DNA of 64,000 nucleotides from Pedobacter roseus (GTDB lineage Bacteria > Bacteroidota > Bacteroidia > Sphingobacteriales > Sphingobacteriaceae): positions 6,262,001 to 6,326,000 of the forward strand of contig NZ_CP060723.1 in NCBI RefSeq assembly GCF_014395225.1. Direction: 5' to 3'. Position numbers and translations under genes: made by a program. Positions 46,088 through 55,871 of the stretch are shown one piece after another; position 1 is the stretch's first letter; each line of letters opens with the position of its first letter. The notes beneath the pieces are model-generated. The model worked only from the letters and a program-made list of their open reading frames with translations, did no database searches and had not been told where the DNA came from.

Positions 46088-46942
46088 TTAACCTCTCAAT
46101 CTTTCCACCAACCTCACGCACTCCACCGCTTCCTTCACATCATGCACCCTTAAAATTCCGGCTCCTTTTTGCAGCGCAAGGGTATTAAGTACCGTGGTTC
46201 CGTTCAGCGCTTCCGCAGCTGTAGTGCCAAGTGTTTTATAAATCATTCCCTTACGCGAGAAACCGACCAAAACAGGCAGCTTGAATATTTTAAAGGCCTC
46301 CAGCTGGTTGAGCAGTTCGTAATTATGCTCCGTTGTTTTTCCGAAACCAAAACCTGGGTCAATAACAATGTCGTGAACGTGCAGGGCCTTAAGTGCGGCA
46401 ATTTTTTTTGTCAGGTAATCAATAACCTCTAAAAGCACATTATTGTAAATGGGGTTTTGCTGCATGTTTTGTGGGGTACCCTGCATGTGCATGATCATAT
46501 AAGGAACCTGCAGTTTGGCTACGGTTTCGAACATCTTCTCGTCCATATCGCCACTGGCAATATCATTAATGATGTGCGCACCTGCTAAAATGGTTTCTTC
46601 GGCCACTTTCGCCTTAAAGGTATCGATGGAAATTACTGCTTCCGGAAATTCCTTTGTTAAAACTTCAACCACGGGAACCAAACGGTCTATTTCTTCACTT
46701 GAAGAAATGTCTTTAGCGCCGGGCCTTGATGAATAACCGCCAATATCGATAAAAGTAGCCCCCTCCTTTAAAAACTGGGCGGCTTTGGTTAGGGCTTCGT
46801 CTGTCGTTTTCGTTCGGCTGTTACTGTAAAAAGAATCGGGGGTAATGTTTAAAATTCCCATCACTTTTGGCGTGCTTAAATCGATAAGTCTGCCTTTTAT
46901 ATTTAAGCTTTGTTTGGGCTCAAAAAAGTTTTTTTCTGCCAT
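46088..46942 (-). CDS. folP: Dihydropteroate synthase
   Basis: 284 aa. Joins p-aminobenzoate to 6-hydroxymethyl-dihydropterin pyrophosphate in folate synthesis; the target of sulfonamides. Blocks: VMGILNITPDSFYSNSR, TFIDIGGYSSRPGA, ISIDTFKAKVA, IINDIASG, DPGFGFGKT, VGFSRKGMI and LRVHDVKEA. Divergent from the DUF1599 gene. -7 element TATTTTTG on the minus strand at 47015-47008. Confidence 0.97.
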   Translation of the reverse strand: MAEKNFFEPKQSLNIKGRLIDLSTPKVMGILNITPDSFYSNSRTKTTDEALTKAAQFLKEGATFIDIGGYSSRPGAKDISSSEEIDRLVPVVEVLTKEFPEAVISIDTFKAKVAEETILAGAHIINDIASGDMDEKMFETVAKLQVPYMIMHMQGTPQNMQQNPIYNNVLLEVIDYLTKKIAALKALHVHDIVIDPGFGFGKTTEHNYELLNQLEAFKIFKLPVLVGFSRKGMIYKTLGTTAAEALNGTTVLNTLALQKGAGILRVHDVKEAVECVRLVERLRG

Positions 46943-46960
46943 AATAAACCCTTTCGGGAT

Positions 46961-46989
46961 TTGGGTTTCGCTTTAAAAATGTATCTTTA
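46961..46989 (+). promoter_or_regulatory. Promoter TTG-N18-TATCTTTA for the DUF1599 gene
   Basis: TTG at 46961-46963, 18-bp spacer, TATCTTTA at 46982-46989; 46 bp before the TTG start codon at 47036. Confidence 0.55.
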
Positions 46990-47007
46990 GCTTTTGTTTT
47001 TTCATGA

Positions 47008-47015
47008 CAAAAATA
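47008..47015 (-). promoter_or_regulatory. -7 element TATTTTTG (minus strand) before folP
   Basis: Consensus TAnnTTTG on the minus strand; start codon at 46942. Confidence 0.35.
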
Positions 47016-47035
47016 CACTAAAAACTAAATAATTA

Positions 47036-47587
47036 TTGGCTTTGGCACAAACAAATACCTCTATAGAATTTGATGAAGTGATTGCGGTTTGCAGATCATT
47101 ATTTTTAAAAAAGACTAAAGATTACGGCACTGCATGGCGGATTTTAAGACCGAGTTCGATCACCGATCAGATTTTTATCAAAGCACAGCGCATCCGTACA
47201 CTGGAAGAGAAAAAAGTAAGCAAGGTGGGAGAGGGTGTTGTATCTGAATACATTGGCATTGTAAACTACTGTGTGATTGCGATGATGCAGCTCGAACTGA
47301 AAGAAAGCGACCCCAACGAAATGCCTTATGCAGAGGTTGAAAAACTGTTTGAAGGCAAAATAACCGAAACCAAAGATTTAATGTTTGCCAAAAATCATGA
47401 TTATGGCGAAGCCTGGCGCGATATGCGCATCAGCTCGTTAACCGATCTGATTTTGATGAAGATTTTTAGGGTGAAACAGATTGAAGATAATGAAGGACAA
47501 ACCCTGGCTTCTGAAGGCGTAAAAGCGAATTATCAGGACATGCTGAATTATTCGGTTTTTGCTTTGATTAAGTTAGGCGTTAAATAA
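47036..47587 (+). CDS. DUF1599 protein (two internal repeats)
   Basis: 183 aa. Two similar halves: KTKDYGTAWRILRPSSITDQ with IKAQRIRTLE, and KNHDYGEAWRDMRISSLTDL with MKIFRVKQIE, i.e. a duplicated ~80-residue unit typical of DUF1599. Function unknown. Initiates with TTG (47036 or 47042); the next in-frame ATG is far inside the conserved region. Confidence 0.88.
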   Translation: MALAQTNTSIEFDEVIAVCRSLFLKKTKDYGTAWRILRPSSITDQIFIKAQRIRTLEEKKVSKVGEGVVSEYIGIVNYCVIAMMQLELKESDPNEMPYAEVEKLFEGKITETKDLMFAKNHDYGEAWRDMRISSLTDLILMKIFRVKQIEDNEGQTLASEGVKANYQDMLNYSVFALIKLGVK

Positions 47588-47628
47588 AAATGAAATTGCC
47601 CAATCACCATTAGAAAACAAATATACCG

Positions 47629-48780
47629 ATGCAAAATGTACTTTTAAGATTCTCCAGATTTTTTGTTGGTGCCTTATTCATATTTTCAGGATTGATCAAA
47701 GCGAACGATCCGCTTGGTTTTGGTTATAAGCTGCAGGAATATTTTGAAGTTTTCCACATGAACTTCCTCAGCGGTATAGCCACAGGTATCGCCATTTTGC
47801 TGTGTACTTTGGAAATTGTGCTGGGTGCATTATTGTTATTGGGTTTCTGGAGTAAAAAAGTTGCCTGGGGATTATTGTTGCTGATTATCTTTTTTACGCT
47901 GTTAACATTTATTTCTGCCGCATTTAAAGTGGTTACCAGCTGCGGTTGTTTTGGTGATGCTATTCCGCTTACGCCTTGGCAATCGTTCAGTAAAGACCTG
48001 ATCTTGTTGGCACTGATAATCGTGATTTTCTTAAAGAAAGAACTGATTCAGCCCTTGTTTAAAAAAGAAAGCACGCAAAGAAATATCGCCATAGCAGTTA
48101 CTGCTGTTTCTTTAGGTTTTGGCTTGTACACCTACAATGTGCTGCCGATTATCGATTTCTTGCCTTATAAAGTGGGTGCACACCTTCCATCATTAATGGT
48201 GATTCCTCCGGGAGAAAAGCCTGATGAATTTGAAATCATGTACCACCTCAAGAACAAGAAAACCAATGAGGAGAAGGACATGAGTGATAAGGATTACCTG
48301 AAAACGGAAATCTGGAAAGATAATAACTGGGAAATTGTTGGCGAACCAATCAAAAAACTGATCAAAAAAGGATTTGAACCTAAAATAAAAGACCTAAATA
48401 TTACCGACGCTTCCGGTACAGATTATACTAAAGAACTGATCGAAAACCCCTACTACAACCTGATTTTTGTGGCCTACGATCTTCACAGTGCAAATGAAGC
48501 AGCTATTGGTAAATTAAATGCATTAGCCTTAAATGCTACACAGCAGTTTAATATCCGTACGGTATTGCTTACTTCCAATTCCGCTCAGGATGCTCAGGCT
48601 TTTATCAAAAAGAACAACCTGTTTTCTGAAGTATTTTATGCAGATGCGGTGCCTTTAAAAAGTATGGTCAGGGCTAATCCCGGTGTTTTGCTGTTGAAGA
48701 ATGGTGTGGTGATTAATAAATGGCATTTTCATAATGTTCCAACTTTTGATCAGTTAAGCAGAAAATATTTCGATAAATAG
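47629..48780 (+). CDS. DoxX-like membrane protein with C-terminal soluble domain
   Basis: 383 aa. Four membrane helices in the first ~150 residues with DoxX features (FFVGALFIFSGLIKANDPLG, CGCFGDAIPLTPWQSF), then a thioredoxin-like/soluble domain. Bacteroidota versions (BT_3928-like) are linked to redox or envelope functions. Sits between DUF1599 and the ABC permease, 41 bp after the former. Confidence 0.82.
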   Translation: MQNVLLRFSRFFVGALFIFSGLIKANDPLGFGYKLQEYFEVFHMNFLSGIATGIAILLCTLEIVLGALLLLGFWSKKVAWGLLLLIIFFTLLTFISAAFKVVTSCGCFGDAIPLTPWQSFSKDLILLALIIVIFLKKELIQPLFKKESTQRNIAIAVTAVSLGFGLYTYNVLPIIDFLPYKVGAHLPSLMVIPPGEKPDEFEIMYHLKNKKTNEEKDMSDKDYLKTEIWKDNNWEIVGEPIKKLIKKGFEPKIKDLNITDASGTDYTKELIENPYYNLIFVAYDLHSANEAAIGKLNALALNATQQFNIRTVLLTSNSAQDAQAFIKKNNLFSEVFYADAVPLKSMVRANPGVLLLKNGVVINKWHFHNVPTFDQLSRKYFDK

Positions 48781-48781
48781 C

Positions 48782-49837
48782 ATGATCGGATACGCAATAA
48801 AGAAACTGATGTATGGACTACTGGTAATGGGTGGTGTGATATTGGTTGTTTTTGTGCTGTTCAATATTTTGCCCGGCGATCCGGCTCGGATGACGATGGG
48901 GCAGCGGGCAGATGTACAATCGCTCGAGGCCGTTCGTAAAGAATTTGGTTTAGATCGCTCCAAGCCTGTTCAGTTTATTTTATATATCAACGATTTATCG
49001 CCAATCAGTATCCTGGATAACGATAGCACCAGTCAGCAGAAATACCATTATGCAAAACTGATCGATTTTGATAAAAAAGTGCTGGCGCTGAAATGGCCAT
49101 ATCTACGCAGTTCATACCAAACCAAACGCGATGTTACCGCAATCCTTTCCGAAACGGTACCAAACACCTTTATCCTGGCGCTAACTGCAATGATTTTTGC
49201 CACTATTATTGGTGTATTTTTAGGTGTTTTATCGGCGGTTTACAAAGATTCATGGATTGATAAATCAGCCAACGCATTTGCCATTTTAGGGATATCTGCA
49301 CCTTCTTTTTTTGCAGGAATTATTATTGCCTGGCTCTTCGGATTTGTGCTGAGCAACTACACCGGTTTAAAAATGAGTGGTAGTTTATATTCTTATGATC
49401 CATTTAATGGTGAAGTATTGACTCTGAGAAATTTGTGGTTGCCGATGATTACCCTGGGTTTAAGGCCCCTGGCCATTATTGTACAACTTACCAGAAGCGC
49501 CATGTTAGACGTGCTGGCACAGGATTACATCAGGACTGCACGCGCTAAAGGATTAAGCAGAAATGCCATTATTTATAAACATGCGTTAAAAAATGCCATG
49601 AACCCGGTAATTACAGCCATCTCGGGATGGTTCGCCTCTCTATTGGCAGGTTCCTTTTTTGTAGAATATATTTTTGGTTATAATGGCTTAGGAAGAACAA
49701 CAGTAACGGCCTTAGAAATGTCTGATTTTCCGGTAGTGATGGGATCTATTCTTTTTATTGCTTTCGTATTTGTGGTGATCAATATCCTGGTTGATATTTT
49801 ATATGCTTATGTCGATCCCAGGGTTAAATTAAGTTAA
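48782..49837 (+). CDS. ABC transporter permease, DppB/OppB type
   Basis: 351 aa, six membrane spans. N-terminal leader of the peptide/nickel-permease type (VFVLFNILPGDPARM) and the coupling-helix EAA motif (ARAKGLSRNAIIYKHALKN). Would bind a cytoplasmic ATPase, but no ATPase, binding protein or second permease is adjacent. Substrate likely a peptide. Confidence 0.88.
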   Translation: MIGYAIKKLMYGLLVMGGVILVVFVLFNILPGDPARMTMGQRADVQSLEAVRKEFGLDRSKPVQFILYINDLSPISILDNDSTSQQKYHYAKLIDFDKKVLALKWPYLRSSYQTKRDVTAILSETVPNTFILALTAMIFATIIGVFLGVLSAVYKDSWIDKSANAFAILGISAPSFFAGIIIAWLFGFVLSNYTGLKMSGSLYSYDPFNGEVLTLRNLWLPMITLGLRPLAIIVQLTRSAMLDVLAQDYIRTARAKGLSRNAIIYKHALKNAMNPVITAISGWFASLLAGSFFVEYIFGYNGLGRTTVTALEMSDFPVVMGSILFIAFVFVVINILVDILYAYVDPRVKLS

Positions 49838-49840
49838 ACG

Positions 49841-50287
49841 ATGCAGGAAGAAGAAATCATCAATTATACCGAGCTTGCCGATGGCCGGATTATCGAAATG
49901 TTTAAACTGGCAACAATTGAATTGCCTGATGCAGAACGCTTATTTAGTCATGTGCTTAATGCACAGCATATATGGGCGCAACGGATTTCGGGCAAAAAGC
50001 CGCTTTATGGTGTTTGGGATATCCACCCAGAAGAAAATTTTGAAAGTCTTTCTAAAGATAATTTTAAACTGCTCAGGGCAGCATTGAATAATCATCCTTT
50101 AGATAAACGTATTTTATATACTAATACAAGAGGCGATCAATATGAAAACAGCATAGATGAAATTTTATTTCATTTATTTAATCATTCTACTTATCATCGC
50201 GGACAGGTTGTAACTTTATTAAAAAAGGCAGGATTTACGCCTCCTGTAACCGATTATATTATGTTAAAACGCGACCGTATGTTATAG
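49841..50287 (+). CDS. DinB family protein
   Basis: 148 aa, four-helix bundle. Three metal-binding His: one near residue 36-42 (HVLNAQHIWAQR), and FNHSTYHRGQVVTLLKKAG with the HxxxH-like pair. DinB-like proteins bind nickel/zinc and some act as thiol-dependent transferases (bacillithiol S-transferase relatives). Assignment to such a role is only suggestive. Confidence 0.8.
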   Translation: MQEEEIINYTELADGRIIEMFKLATIELPDAERLFSHVLNAQHIWAQRISGKKPLYGVWDIHPEENFESLSKDNFKLLRAALNNHPLDKRILYTNTRGDQYENSIDEILFHLFNHSTYHRGQVVTLLKKAGFTPPVTDYIMLKRDRML

Positions 50288-50307
50288 GTCGGCTATAAGA
50301 ACTTCAG

Positions 50308-50811
50308 ATGAAAATTTTCCTTATCGGATATATGGGCTGCGGCAAAAGCACCAAAGCAAAACAATTGGCACACCGTTTAGATTGCCCGGTGATAGATCTT
50401 GATGCTGAAATCGTTGCAAAAACAGGTAAAACCATTGCCGAATATTTTGCAGAATTTGGAGAAAGCGGGTTTAGAGATTATGAAAGCGAAATGCTTAAAA
50501 CATACGATTACCCTGAAACTTGTGTGGTGGCTACCGGAGGTGGATTGCCATGTTTTTTCGATAATATGGAATGGATGAATGCGCATGGCGAAACGGTATA
50601 TCTGCAAATGGAACCTGCTGCTTTGGTTTCACGTTTACATAACCGTCAAAAGCGCCCGTTGATTAAAGATTTGGATGATGAACAACTCCTGGTATTCATT
50701 AAAGAAAAACTTCAGGAACGAGATCCTTTTTACACAAAAGCGAAAATAATTGTGGATGCATTTGATCTGGATGGAGAAAAGCTGGAGGAAGCGCTTAAGG
50801 GAAGTCGTTAG
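50308..50811 (+). CDS. aroK: Shikimate kinase
   Basis: 167 aa. Phosphorylates shikimate at O3 in the aromatic amino-acid pathway. Walker A GYMGCGKST at 7-15, DLDAEI, GESGFRDYE, CVVATGGGLPCF and NRQKRPLI (lid). The distinct Asp in LDCPVIDLDAEIV follows the family. Short repeat-like AGTC DNA follows. Confidence 0.95.
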   Translation: MKIFLIGYMGCGKSTKAKQLAHRLDCPVIDLDAEIVAKTGKTIAEYFAEFGESGFRDYESEMLKTYDYPETCVVATGGGLPCFFDNMEWMNAHGETVYLQMEPAALVSRLHNRQKRPLIKDLDDEQLLVFIKEKLQERDPFYTKAKIIVDAFDLDGEKLEEALKGSR

Positions 50812-50855
50812 TCTACAGTCCCTAGTCCGGAGCCTTCAGTCTGTAGTCGATTAAT
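50809..50855. repeat. AGTC-type degenerate short repeat
   Basis: agtcgttagtctacagtccctagtccggagcc-like units, same family as inside the uvrA 3' end. Located just after the shikimate kinase gene. Confidence 0.5.
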
Positions 50856-50930
50856 CGCTTAAAGCAATGCTGCCATAGGTCATGAGCTATCAACAATGAA
50901 CCAGTAAACTATTGACCAACGAACCAATGA

Positions 50931-52418
50931 CTATTGAACAACTGAATTAATATCATCATCAATTATCTTAGCGGACAATAACGCAAGTGGAATTCCACCA
51001 CCCGGATGTACACTTCCACCGCAGAAGTATAAATTCTTAACTTTTGAACTGAAATTAGAGTGTCGTAAAAAGGCAGAAAACTGATTGTTTGAGCTATTAC
51101 CATACAGAGAACCCTGATAGGACCCCGTTTTGCTTTCTATGGTTCTTGGATCAAGGATCTGTTCGCAAATAATATCCTTTTCAATATTCCTGTTTAAAAT
51201 TCGGCTAACCTTTTTAATAATATTCACTTTCGCTTCCTTAATCAATTGATCCCAATTTTGCCCGTTATTGGCCGGTACATTAATCATTACAAACCAGTTT
51301 TCTCCATCTGCTGGGGCATCGCCTCTGATGTGTTTAGCACTGATATTGATGTAAACAGTAGGATCGTCGCAAATGGTTTTATCTTTCCAGATGGCATTAA
51401 ATTCCTTTTGATAATCTTCAGTATAGAAAATATTGTGTAAACCTAAGTCACTGTAATTCCCATCCATACCCCAGTAAAAAATTAACGCCGAACTGCTGCG
51501 CTCCTGATTTAATAGTTTTTTAGGTTCGGGTATGGCTTTAAGCAGGTTTTTATAAGTAAACCAGATGTCGAGGTTAGAAATCACAACATCTGCTTTGCAG
51601 GTTTTATCGTTAACTTTTACCCCACTTATTTTAGGTTTGCTTTCACTGGTGTATAAAATATCTTCTACTTTCTGGTTATAATGAAACCTGATGCCCAGTT
51701 CTTCAGCGAGTTTAACTAAAGCCTTAACAATACCGTACATTCCATCTTTTGGGATAAAAGCGCCAAAATGATATTCAAAATGTGGAATTACATTCAATGT
51801 AGCTGGTGCCTGATAGGGGTTTGATCCATTATAAGTGGCATAACGGTTAAAAAGCTGCGTAATCCGCTCATCTTTAAAAAATGATTGGTTAGCTCTGGCC
51901 TGTGTTCTGAAGGCATCAATCTGGCCAAAACGGAATATTGATTTTAAGGTATCCCAATGCAGGTAACTTTTAAGTTTATGCAAACTCCTTTCTAAGAAAA
52001 CACGATGAGTAACCTCGTAAATTGTCTCGCTTTTTTTAAAATATCGCTGGACTTCTGCTGCGGTTGAATTGGTTTTCTCTTCTATTTCCTTGGCAAATTT
52101 ATTAAGGTCGGAGGTAGCGTTTAATCTTAAACCATCTTCGTAAAAGTAACGGCAAACTTCTTTTAATTTAATGTATTTGAAATAGTCTTCGGGATTTTTA
52201 CCCGCTAGTTTAAAAAGTTCGTCTACATATTGCGGCATGGTAAACAGGCTTGGGCCGGCATCAAACCTGAAACCATTCATTTTTATTTCACCCAGTTTGC
52301 CCCCGGGTTTTGAGTTGGCTTCAAAAACATCAACATCATAACCTTTTATAGAGAGGCGAATGGCAGATGCAATTCCCGCAATTCCGGCACCGATAACTAT
52401 GGCTTTTGGTTTAGGCAT
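50931..52418 (-). CDS. CrtI-family carotenoid desaturase
   Basis: 495 aa flavoprotein. Dinucleotide-binding GAGIAGIASAIRLSIKGYDV followed by FEANSKPGGKLG; C-terminal GGSVHPGGGIPLALLSAK, the CrtI/CrtD C-terminal signature. Introduces double bonds in phytoene or hydroxycarotenoids at the membrane. Whether CrtI, CrtD or CrtN-like cannot be settled by eye. No crtB is adjacent. Divergent from the RhuM-Fic gene at 40 bp. Confidence 0.9.
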   Translation of the reverse strand: MPKPKAIVIGAGIAGIASAIRLSIKGYDVDVFEANSKPGGKLGEIKMNGFRFDAGPSLFTMPQYVDELFKLAGKNPEDYFKYIKLKEVCRYFYEDGLRLNATSDLNKFAKEIEEKTNSTAAEVQRYFKKSETIYEVTHRVFLERSLHKLKSYLHWDTLKSIFRFGQIDAFRTQARANQSFFKDERITQLFNRYATYNGSNPYQAPATLNVIPHFEYHFGAFIPKDGMYGIVKALVKLAEELGIRFHYNQKVEDILYTSESKPKISGVKVNDKTCKADVVISNLDIWFTYKNLLKAIPEPKKLLNQERSSSALIFYWGMDGNYSDLGLHNIFYTEDYQKEFNAIWKDKTICDDPTVYINISAKHIRGDAPADGENWFVMINVPANNGQNWDQLIKEAKVNIIKKVSRILNRNIEKDIICEQILDPRTIESKTGSYQGSLYGNSSNNQFSAFLRHSNFSSKVKNLYFCGGSVHPGGGIPLALLSAKIIDDDINSVVQ

Positions 52419-52457
52419 AATGCGAAAATAGAATAAATATTTTACTAACTTAAGGCA

Positions 52458-53447
52458 ATGACTAAGGATGAAATTATAATTTATAAAAATGAAGAGGGGT
52501 TGCCTGTTATAGAAGTGGCAATTAGGAATGAAACTCTTTGGTTAACCCAGAAACAGATTGCTGATATTTTTGGTACTCAGGTTCCTGCGATTAATAAACA
52601 CATCAAGAATATATATCAAGATAAAGAGCTGGATAAAACAACTATTTCCAAAATGGAAATAGTTCGTGTTGAAGGTGTAAGAAATGTGAAAAGAACAGTT
52701 GATATTTATAGTCTTGATATGGTATTATCGATAGGTTATAGGGTAAATTCAATTAAAGCAACGCAATTCAGGATATGGGCCAACCAGATTTTAAAAGATT
52801 ATTTAATAAATGGGTATGCCTTAAATCATAAAAAATTACAGGAACAGACCCAGCAACTCATAGAATTAAAGCAGGCGATTAAGTTGGTTGGTGCTGTTCA
52901 AAATAGCCACTTGCTTAATAATGATGAGCTAAAAGATACTTTTAAAATTCTTACAGATTATGTTTATGCTTTAGATGTACTTGATCGTTACGACCATCAG
53001 CAGCTGGAAAATGAAGTTTCTGGTCATAGAGGCGATTTCAAAATAGATTACGATTCTGCACTTGAAGCCATAGATGATTTGAGGGTGAAATTTGGAGGAA
53101 GCAAACTCTTTGGAAATGAAAAAGACCAATCATTTAAAAGTTCATTGTATACCATTTATCAAACATTTGATGGAGAAGAGCTTTATCCGAGTATGGAAGA
53201 AAAAGCGGCCAATCTATTATATTTCGTGGTAAAAAACCATTCATTTTCGGATGGGAATAAACGGATTGCTGCCTTTTTGTTTGTTTGGTTTCTCGATAAA
53301 AATAAAATGCTCTATCGCGAAGATGGTACAAAAAGAATTGCCGATAATGCATTAGTTGCCCTTACCTTACTTATAGCAGAGAGCGATCCCAAAGAAAAAG
53401 AAATGATGGTTAAAGTAGTTATTAATTTAATTAACTATAAAAATTAA
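52458..53447 (+). CDS. RhuM-like / Fic (Doc-type) fusion protein
   Basis: 329 aa. N-terminal domain (1-125) is RhuM-like with WLTQKQIADIFGTQVPAI (wHTH-like start) and RVEGVRNVKR. A coiled linker (125-150) joins a C-terminal Fic domain with catalytic loop HSFSDGNKR at 261-269, Doc-like (HxFxDGNKR). Fic proteins AMPylate or phosphorylate targets; Doc-type ones phosphorylate EF-Tu. No separate antitoxin gene is adjacent. Likely accessory gene inserted by the carotenoid gene. Confidence 0.88.
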   Translation: MTKDEIIIYKNEEGLPVIEVAIRNETLWLTQKQIADIFGTQVPAINKHIKNIYQDKELDKTTISKMEIVRVEGVRNVKRTVDIYSLDMVLSIGYRVNSIKATQFRIWANQILKDYLINGYALNHKKLQEQTQQLIELKQAIKLVGAVQNSHLLNNDELKDTFKILTDYVYALDVLDRYDHQQLENEVSGHRGDFKIDYDSALEAIDDLRVKFGGSKLFGNEKDQSFKSSLYTIYQTFDGEELYPSMEEKAANLLYFVVKNHSFSDGNKRIAAFLFVWFLDKNKMLYREDGTKRIADNALVALTLLIAESDPKEKEMMVKVVINLINYKN

Positions 53448-53448
53448 C

Positions 53449-55152
53449 CTACTTCAACTCCTCTAAGTACACTTTTGTTTGTTTTTCGATCTCGTTGGTC
53501 GCAAATTTAATGGCCGAACCTACTTTTGTGGTTTCTGCTTTTACCGGCATTTTATTAATGGTTGCCAGTGCATCCACATACCACTTGCACCAAACCCCGA
53601 TAATATGCTTCTCTTCATTTGCCGCTTTTCCATCAGCAATTGCTTTCTTGCTGAGCTCAAATTCAGTTTTTAGGCGTGTCAAAGCATCTGCTTTAACTTG
53701 CGAAATAGTAGCTATAGCCGTGTTTTCATCGGCAGAAATTAAAGTATAAGCTGCAGTTAAACCACTTATACCAACGTTTTTCATTTCAGTTGGCGAAACT
53801 TTGTCGATCCTATCGTTATCAGTATGGTAAAATACATCCGTGAAGTGCCACATCAGTAATCCCGGGATCTTATTTTGTAAAAATGGGGTATGATCACTGC
53901 CGCCTTCAAAAGGATTATAGTTAACCGTCCAATTGGCAAATTTTCCCTGTGCTTTACAGATATCGAAAATAAAATCATTAAAATAATGTGGAAAAAGATC
54001 TTTCTCGCCAACATCACCGGCGCCCCATTCGGTGTGTTTATCTGTTCCCCTGGTCCAGATGGCAGATGGATCAGGCATCTTTTCAATCAGAAAAGAACCT
54101 CCTGTCTTTTTGGTGTCTTCGCCAACCATATCCAAACTCATTCCCCACATAATGCCCTTTGCACGGGTAGTATCTTCGGTAATATAACGCCTGGTTGATA
54201 CGATCTCGTCACCCCATAAAAAGGTTAAAGTGCGCTTCGGATTGATTTTTTTTGCCTGGTATAGTTCAGCGGTTAACCTCGCCATTTCTGTCAGCGTTCC
54301 TACGCCGCTCGCGTTATCATTCGCTCCAGGCTCCTGTACATGCGCACTGAATACAAAACGTTCAGTAGGATTTACACTGCCCCTCACATTGGCTATAATA
54401 GTTAATTCTTCTGAAGGATATATTTTGGTCTGGATATTTACTTTCAGTTTCGTATCACCTTTTAAACAGGCTGCCTTTAGTTTTTCTTTAGCTGCATAAG
54501 ATAGGAGCAGCGTCCATACTTCGCTATTGGCTTTCATGCTGCCGAACTGGATAGAAGTTTGATGAATTTCTGGCTGGGTGTACTTCGGCATCGAATAACC
54601 TAAAACACCAATGGCGCCGGCTTTCATTGCGATTTGAAGTAAACGTGATGGATTATTTTCTGAAAACAGGATTTTTCCTTTTAAATCCATCTTTTCTATT
54701 TCCGATGGAACTATTTTTTCGATGTAAACCACATTGGCCGAAACGCCATCGGCAGGAGTTGATCCGCAGTAGATGGGAATCATGTTGCGGTTGGTTTTGT
54801 ATGAAATAAGTGGCTGTGCCTCACCAATGATATCAATATTGGCATCAACAGGCTCCCATGTATTGTTTTTCATCGCTCTTTTTTCGATACGATAAGTTAA
54901 CGGGGCTTCGGTTTCATTTTGCTTCTGCTCTACAAATCCAGCTTTTTTAAGGATGTTTTCTACATAATGAATGCTGGCATTAAAACCCGTATTGCCGGGC
55001 ACGCGGAAGTACTTTTCTACAAAAGCGGTGGTTTCATAAGCATTTTTTTCGTTAAAACCGGCCCTTGTCAATTTGAAATAATCGTCTGTTGGGTTTTGTG
55101 CGTAACCCGACAGTCCCGCAAAAAGCAGTACAAAAAGTATCTTCGTTTTCAT
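53449..55152 (-). CDS. Secreted M28 family peptidase with PA domain
   Basis: 567 aa, signal peptide to about AQ at 19. PA-like insert (near 120-250) then M28: FSAHVQEPGANDNASG (His and Asp ligands), LWGDEIVSTRR (Glu/Asp region), MSLDMVGED, GGSDHTPFLQ and MWHFTDVFYHTDND (second His). Related to but distinct from the 12693 enzyme. Its start is 46 bp from the DoxX gene at 55198, also minus strand. Confidence 0.9.
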   Translation of the reverse strand: MKTKILFVLLFAGLSGYAQNPTDDYFKLTRAGFNEKNAYETTAFVEKYFRVPGNTGFNASIHYVENILKKAGFVEQKQNETEAPLTYRIEKRAMKNNTWEPVDANIDIIGEAQPLISYKTNRNMIPIYCGSTPADGVSANVVYIEKIVPSEIEKMDLKGKILFSENNPSRLLQIAMKAGAIGVLGYSMPKYTQPEIHQTSIQFGSMKANSEVWTLLLSYAAKEKLKAACLKGDTKLKVNIQTKIYPSEELTIIANVRGSVNPTERFVFSAHVQEPGANDNASGVGTLTEMARLTAELYQAKKINPKRTLTFLWGDEIVSTRRYITEDTTRAKGIMWGMSLDMVGEDTKKTGGSFLIEKMPDPSAIWTRGTDKHTEWGAGDVGEKDLFPHYFNDFIFDICKAQGKFANWTVNYNPFEGGSDHTPFLQNKIPGLLMWHFTDVFYHTDNDRIDKVSPTEMKNVGISGLTAAYTLISADENTAIATISQVKADALTRLKTEFELSKKAIADGKAANEEKHIIGVWCKWYVDALATINKMPVKAETTKVGSAIKFATNEIEKQTKVYLEELK

Positions 55153-55197
55153 GATTCATCTATAAAAACGAAAGATACTAAGAATATTTAATGTTGG

Positions 55198-55656
55198 TTA
55201 AGCGTACCGCTTACCTGTTTTGTTTTTTAATCCTTCATCAACTGATAACGGACCAGAACCCACCACCCAAAACATAATGAGCAGGAATAACACCAGCACC
55301 GAAAACCATAATTCCGAATTTGGCGTAGAGAAACCCGGGGTAAGGTTAATGAAAAACACGGCAAATAGCAAGATCGGGATCTGGATGACGACGGCAAAGC
55401 GGGTAACCAGGCCTAGCGTGATCAAAATACCGCCAACCAAATGTGCAAACGCAACAACGTGAATGGCTACGCTGATCAGTACGCCTGAAAAACCAAATAC
55501 ATTGTTTTGTGTGATCATATTTTGGAGTACGGATGTGTCGCTAATAAAAGAAACACCTTTTCCAAAAATGATCAGGCCAAGGATAATGCGCAGATAATCC
55601 AGCCATTTTGAGTGATGAACATCTCCCCAATGTTCAATTTTACGGATAACGTTCAT
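55198..55656 (-). CDS. DoxX family membrane protein
   Basis: 152 aa, four predicted helices with the DoxX pattern (RIILGLIIFGKGVSFISD, AHLVGGILITLGLVTR). Likely inner-membrane protein linked to quinone/thiol redox. Upstream of the M28 peptidase gene on the same strand (46-bp gap), possibly one transcript. Confidence 0.85.
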   Translation of the reverse strand: MNVIRKIEHWGDVHHSKWLDYLRIILGLIIFGKGVSFISDTSVLQNMITQNNVFGFSGVLISVAIHVVAFAHLVGGILITLGLVTRFAVVIQIPILLFAVFFINLTPGFSTPNSELWFSVLVLFLLIMFWVVGSGPLSVDEGLKNKTGKRYA

Positions 55657-55871
55657 AATGAACCTCCATTTTTTATGTGAATGATATATTAAGTTACGGA
55701 TTTATAATCGCTTATCAAATAGATTGCTGAAAATCAGTGGGATTGAACGCAGAATTCAAAATAATGAATGCATTTAACCATTTGATGTAAAATTAACATA
55801 AAATTAATTTATACCATTTCGGTTTTCGGTATGAATTTTGTATTATTGCTTAAATAGATAGGTTTTTTATC

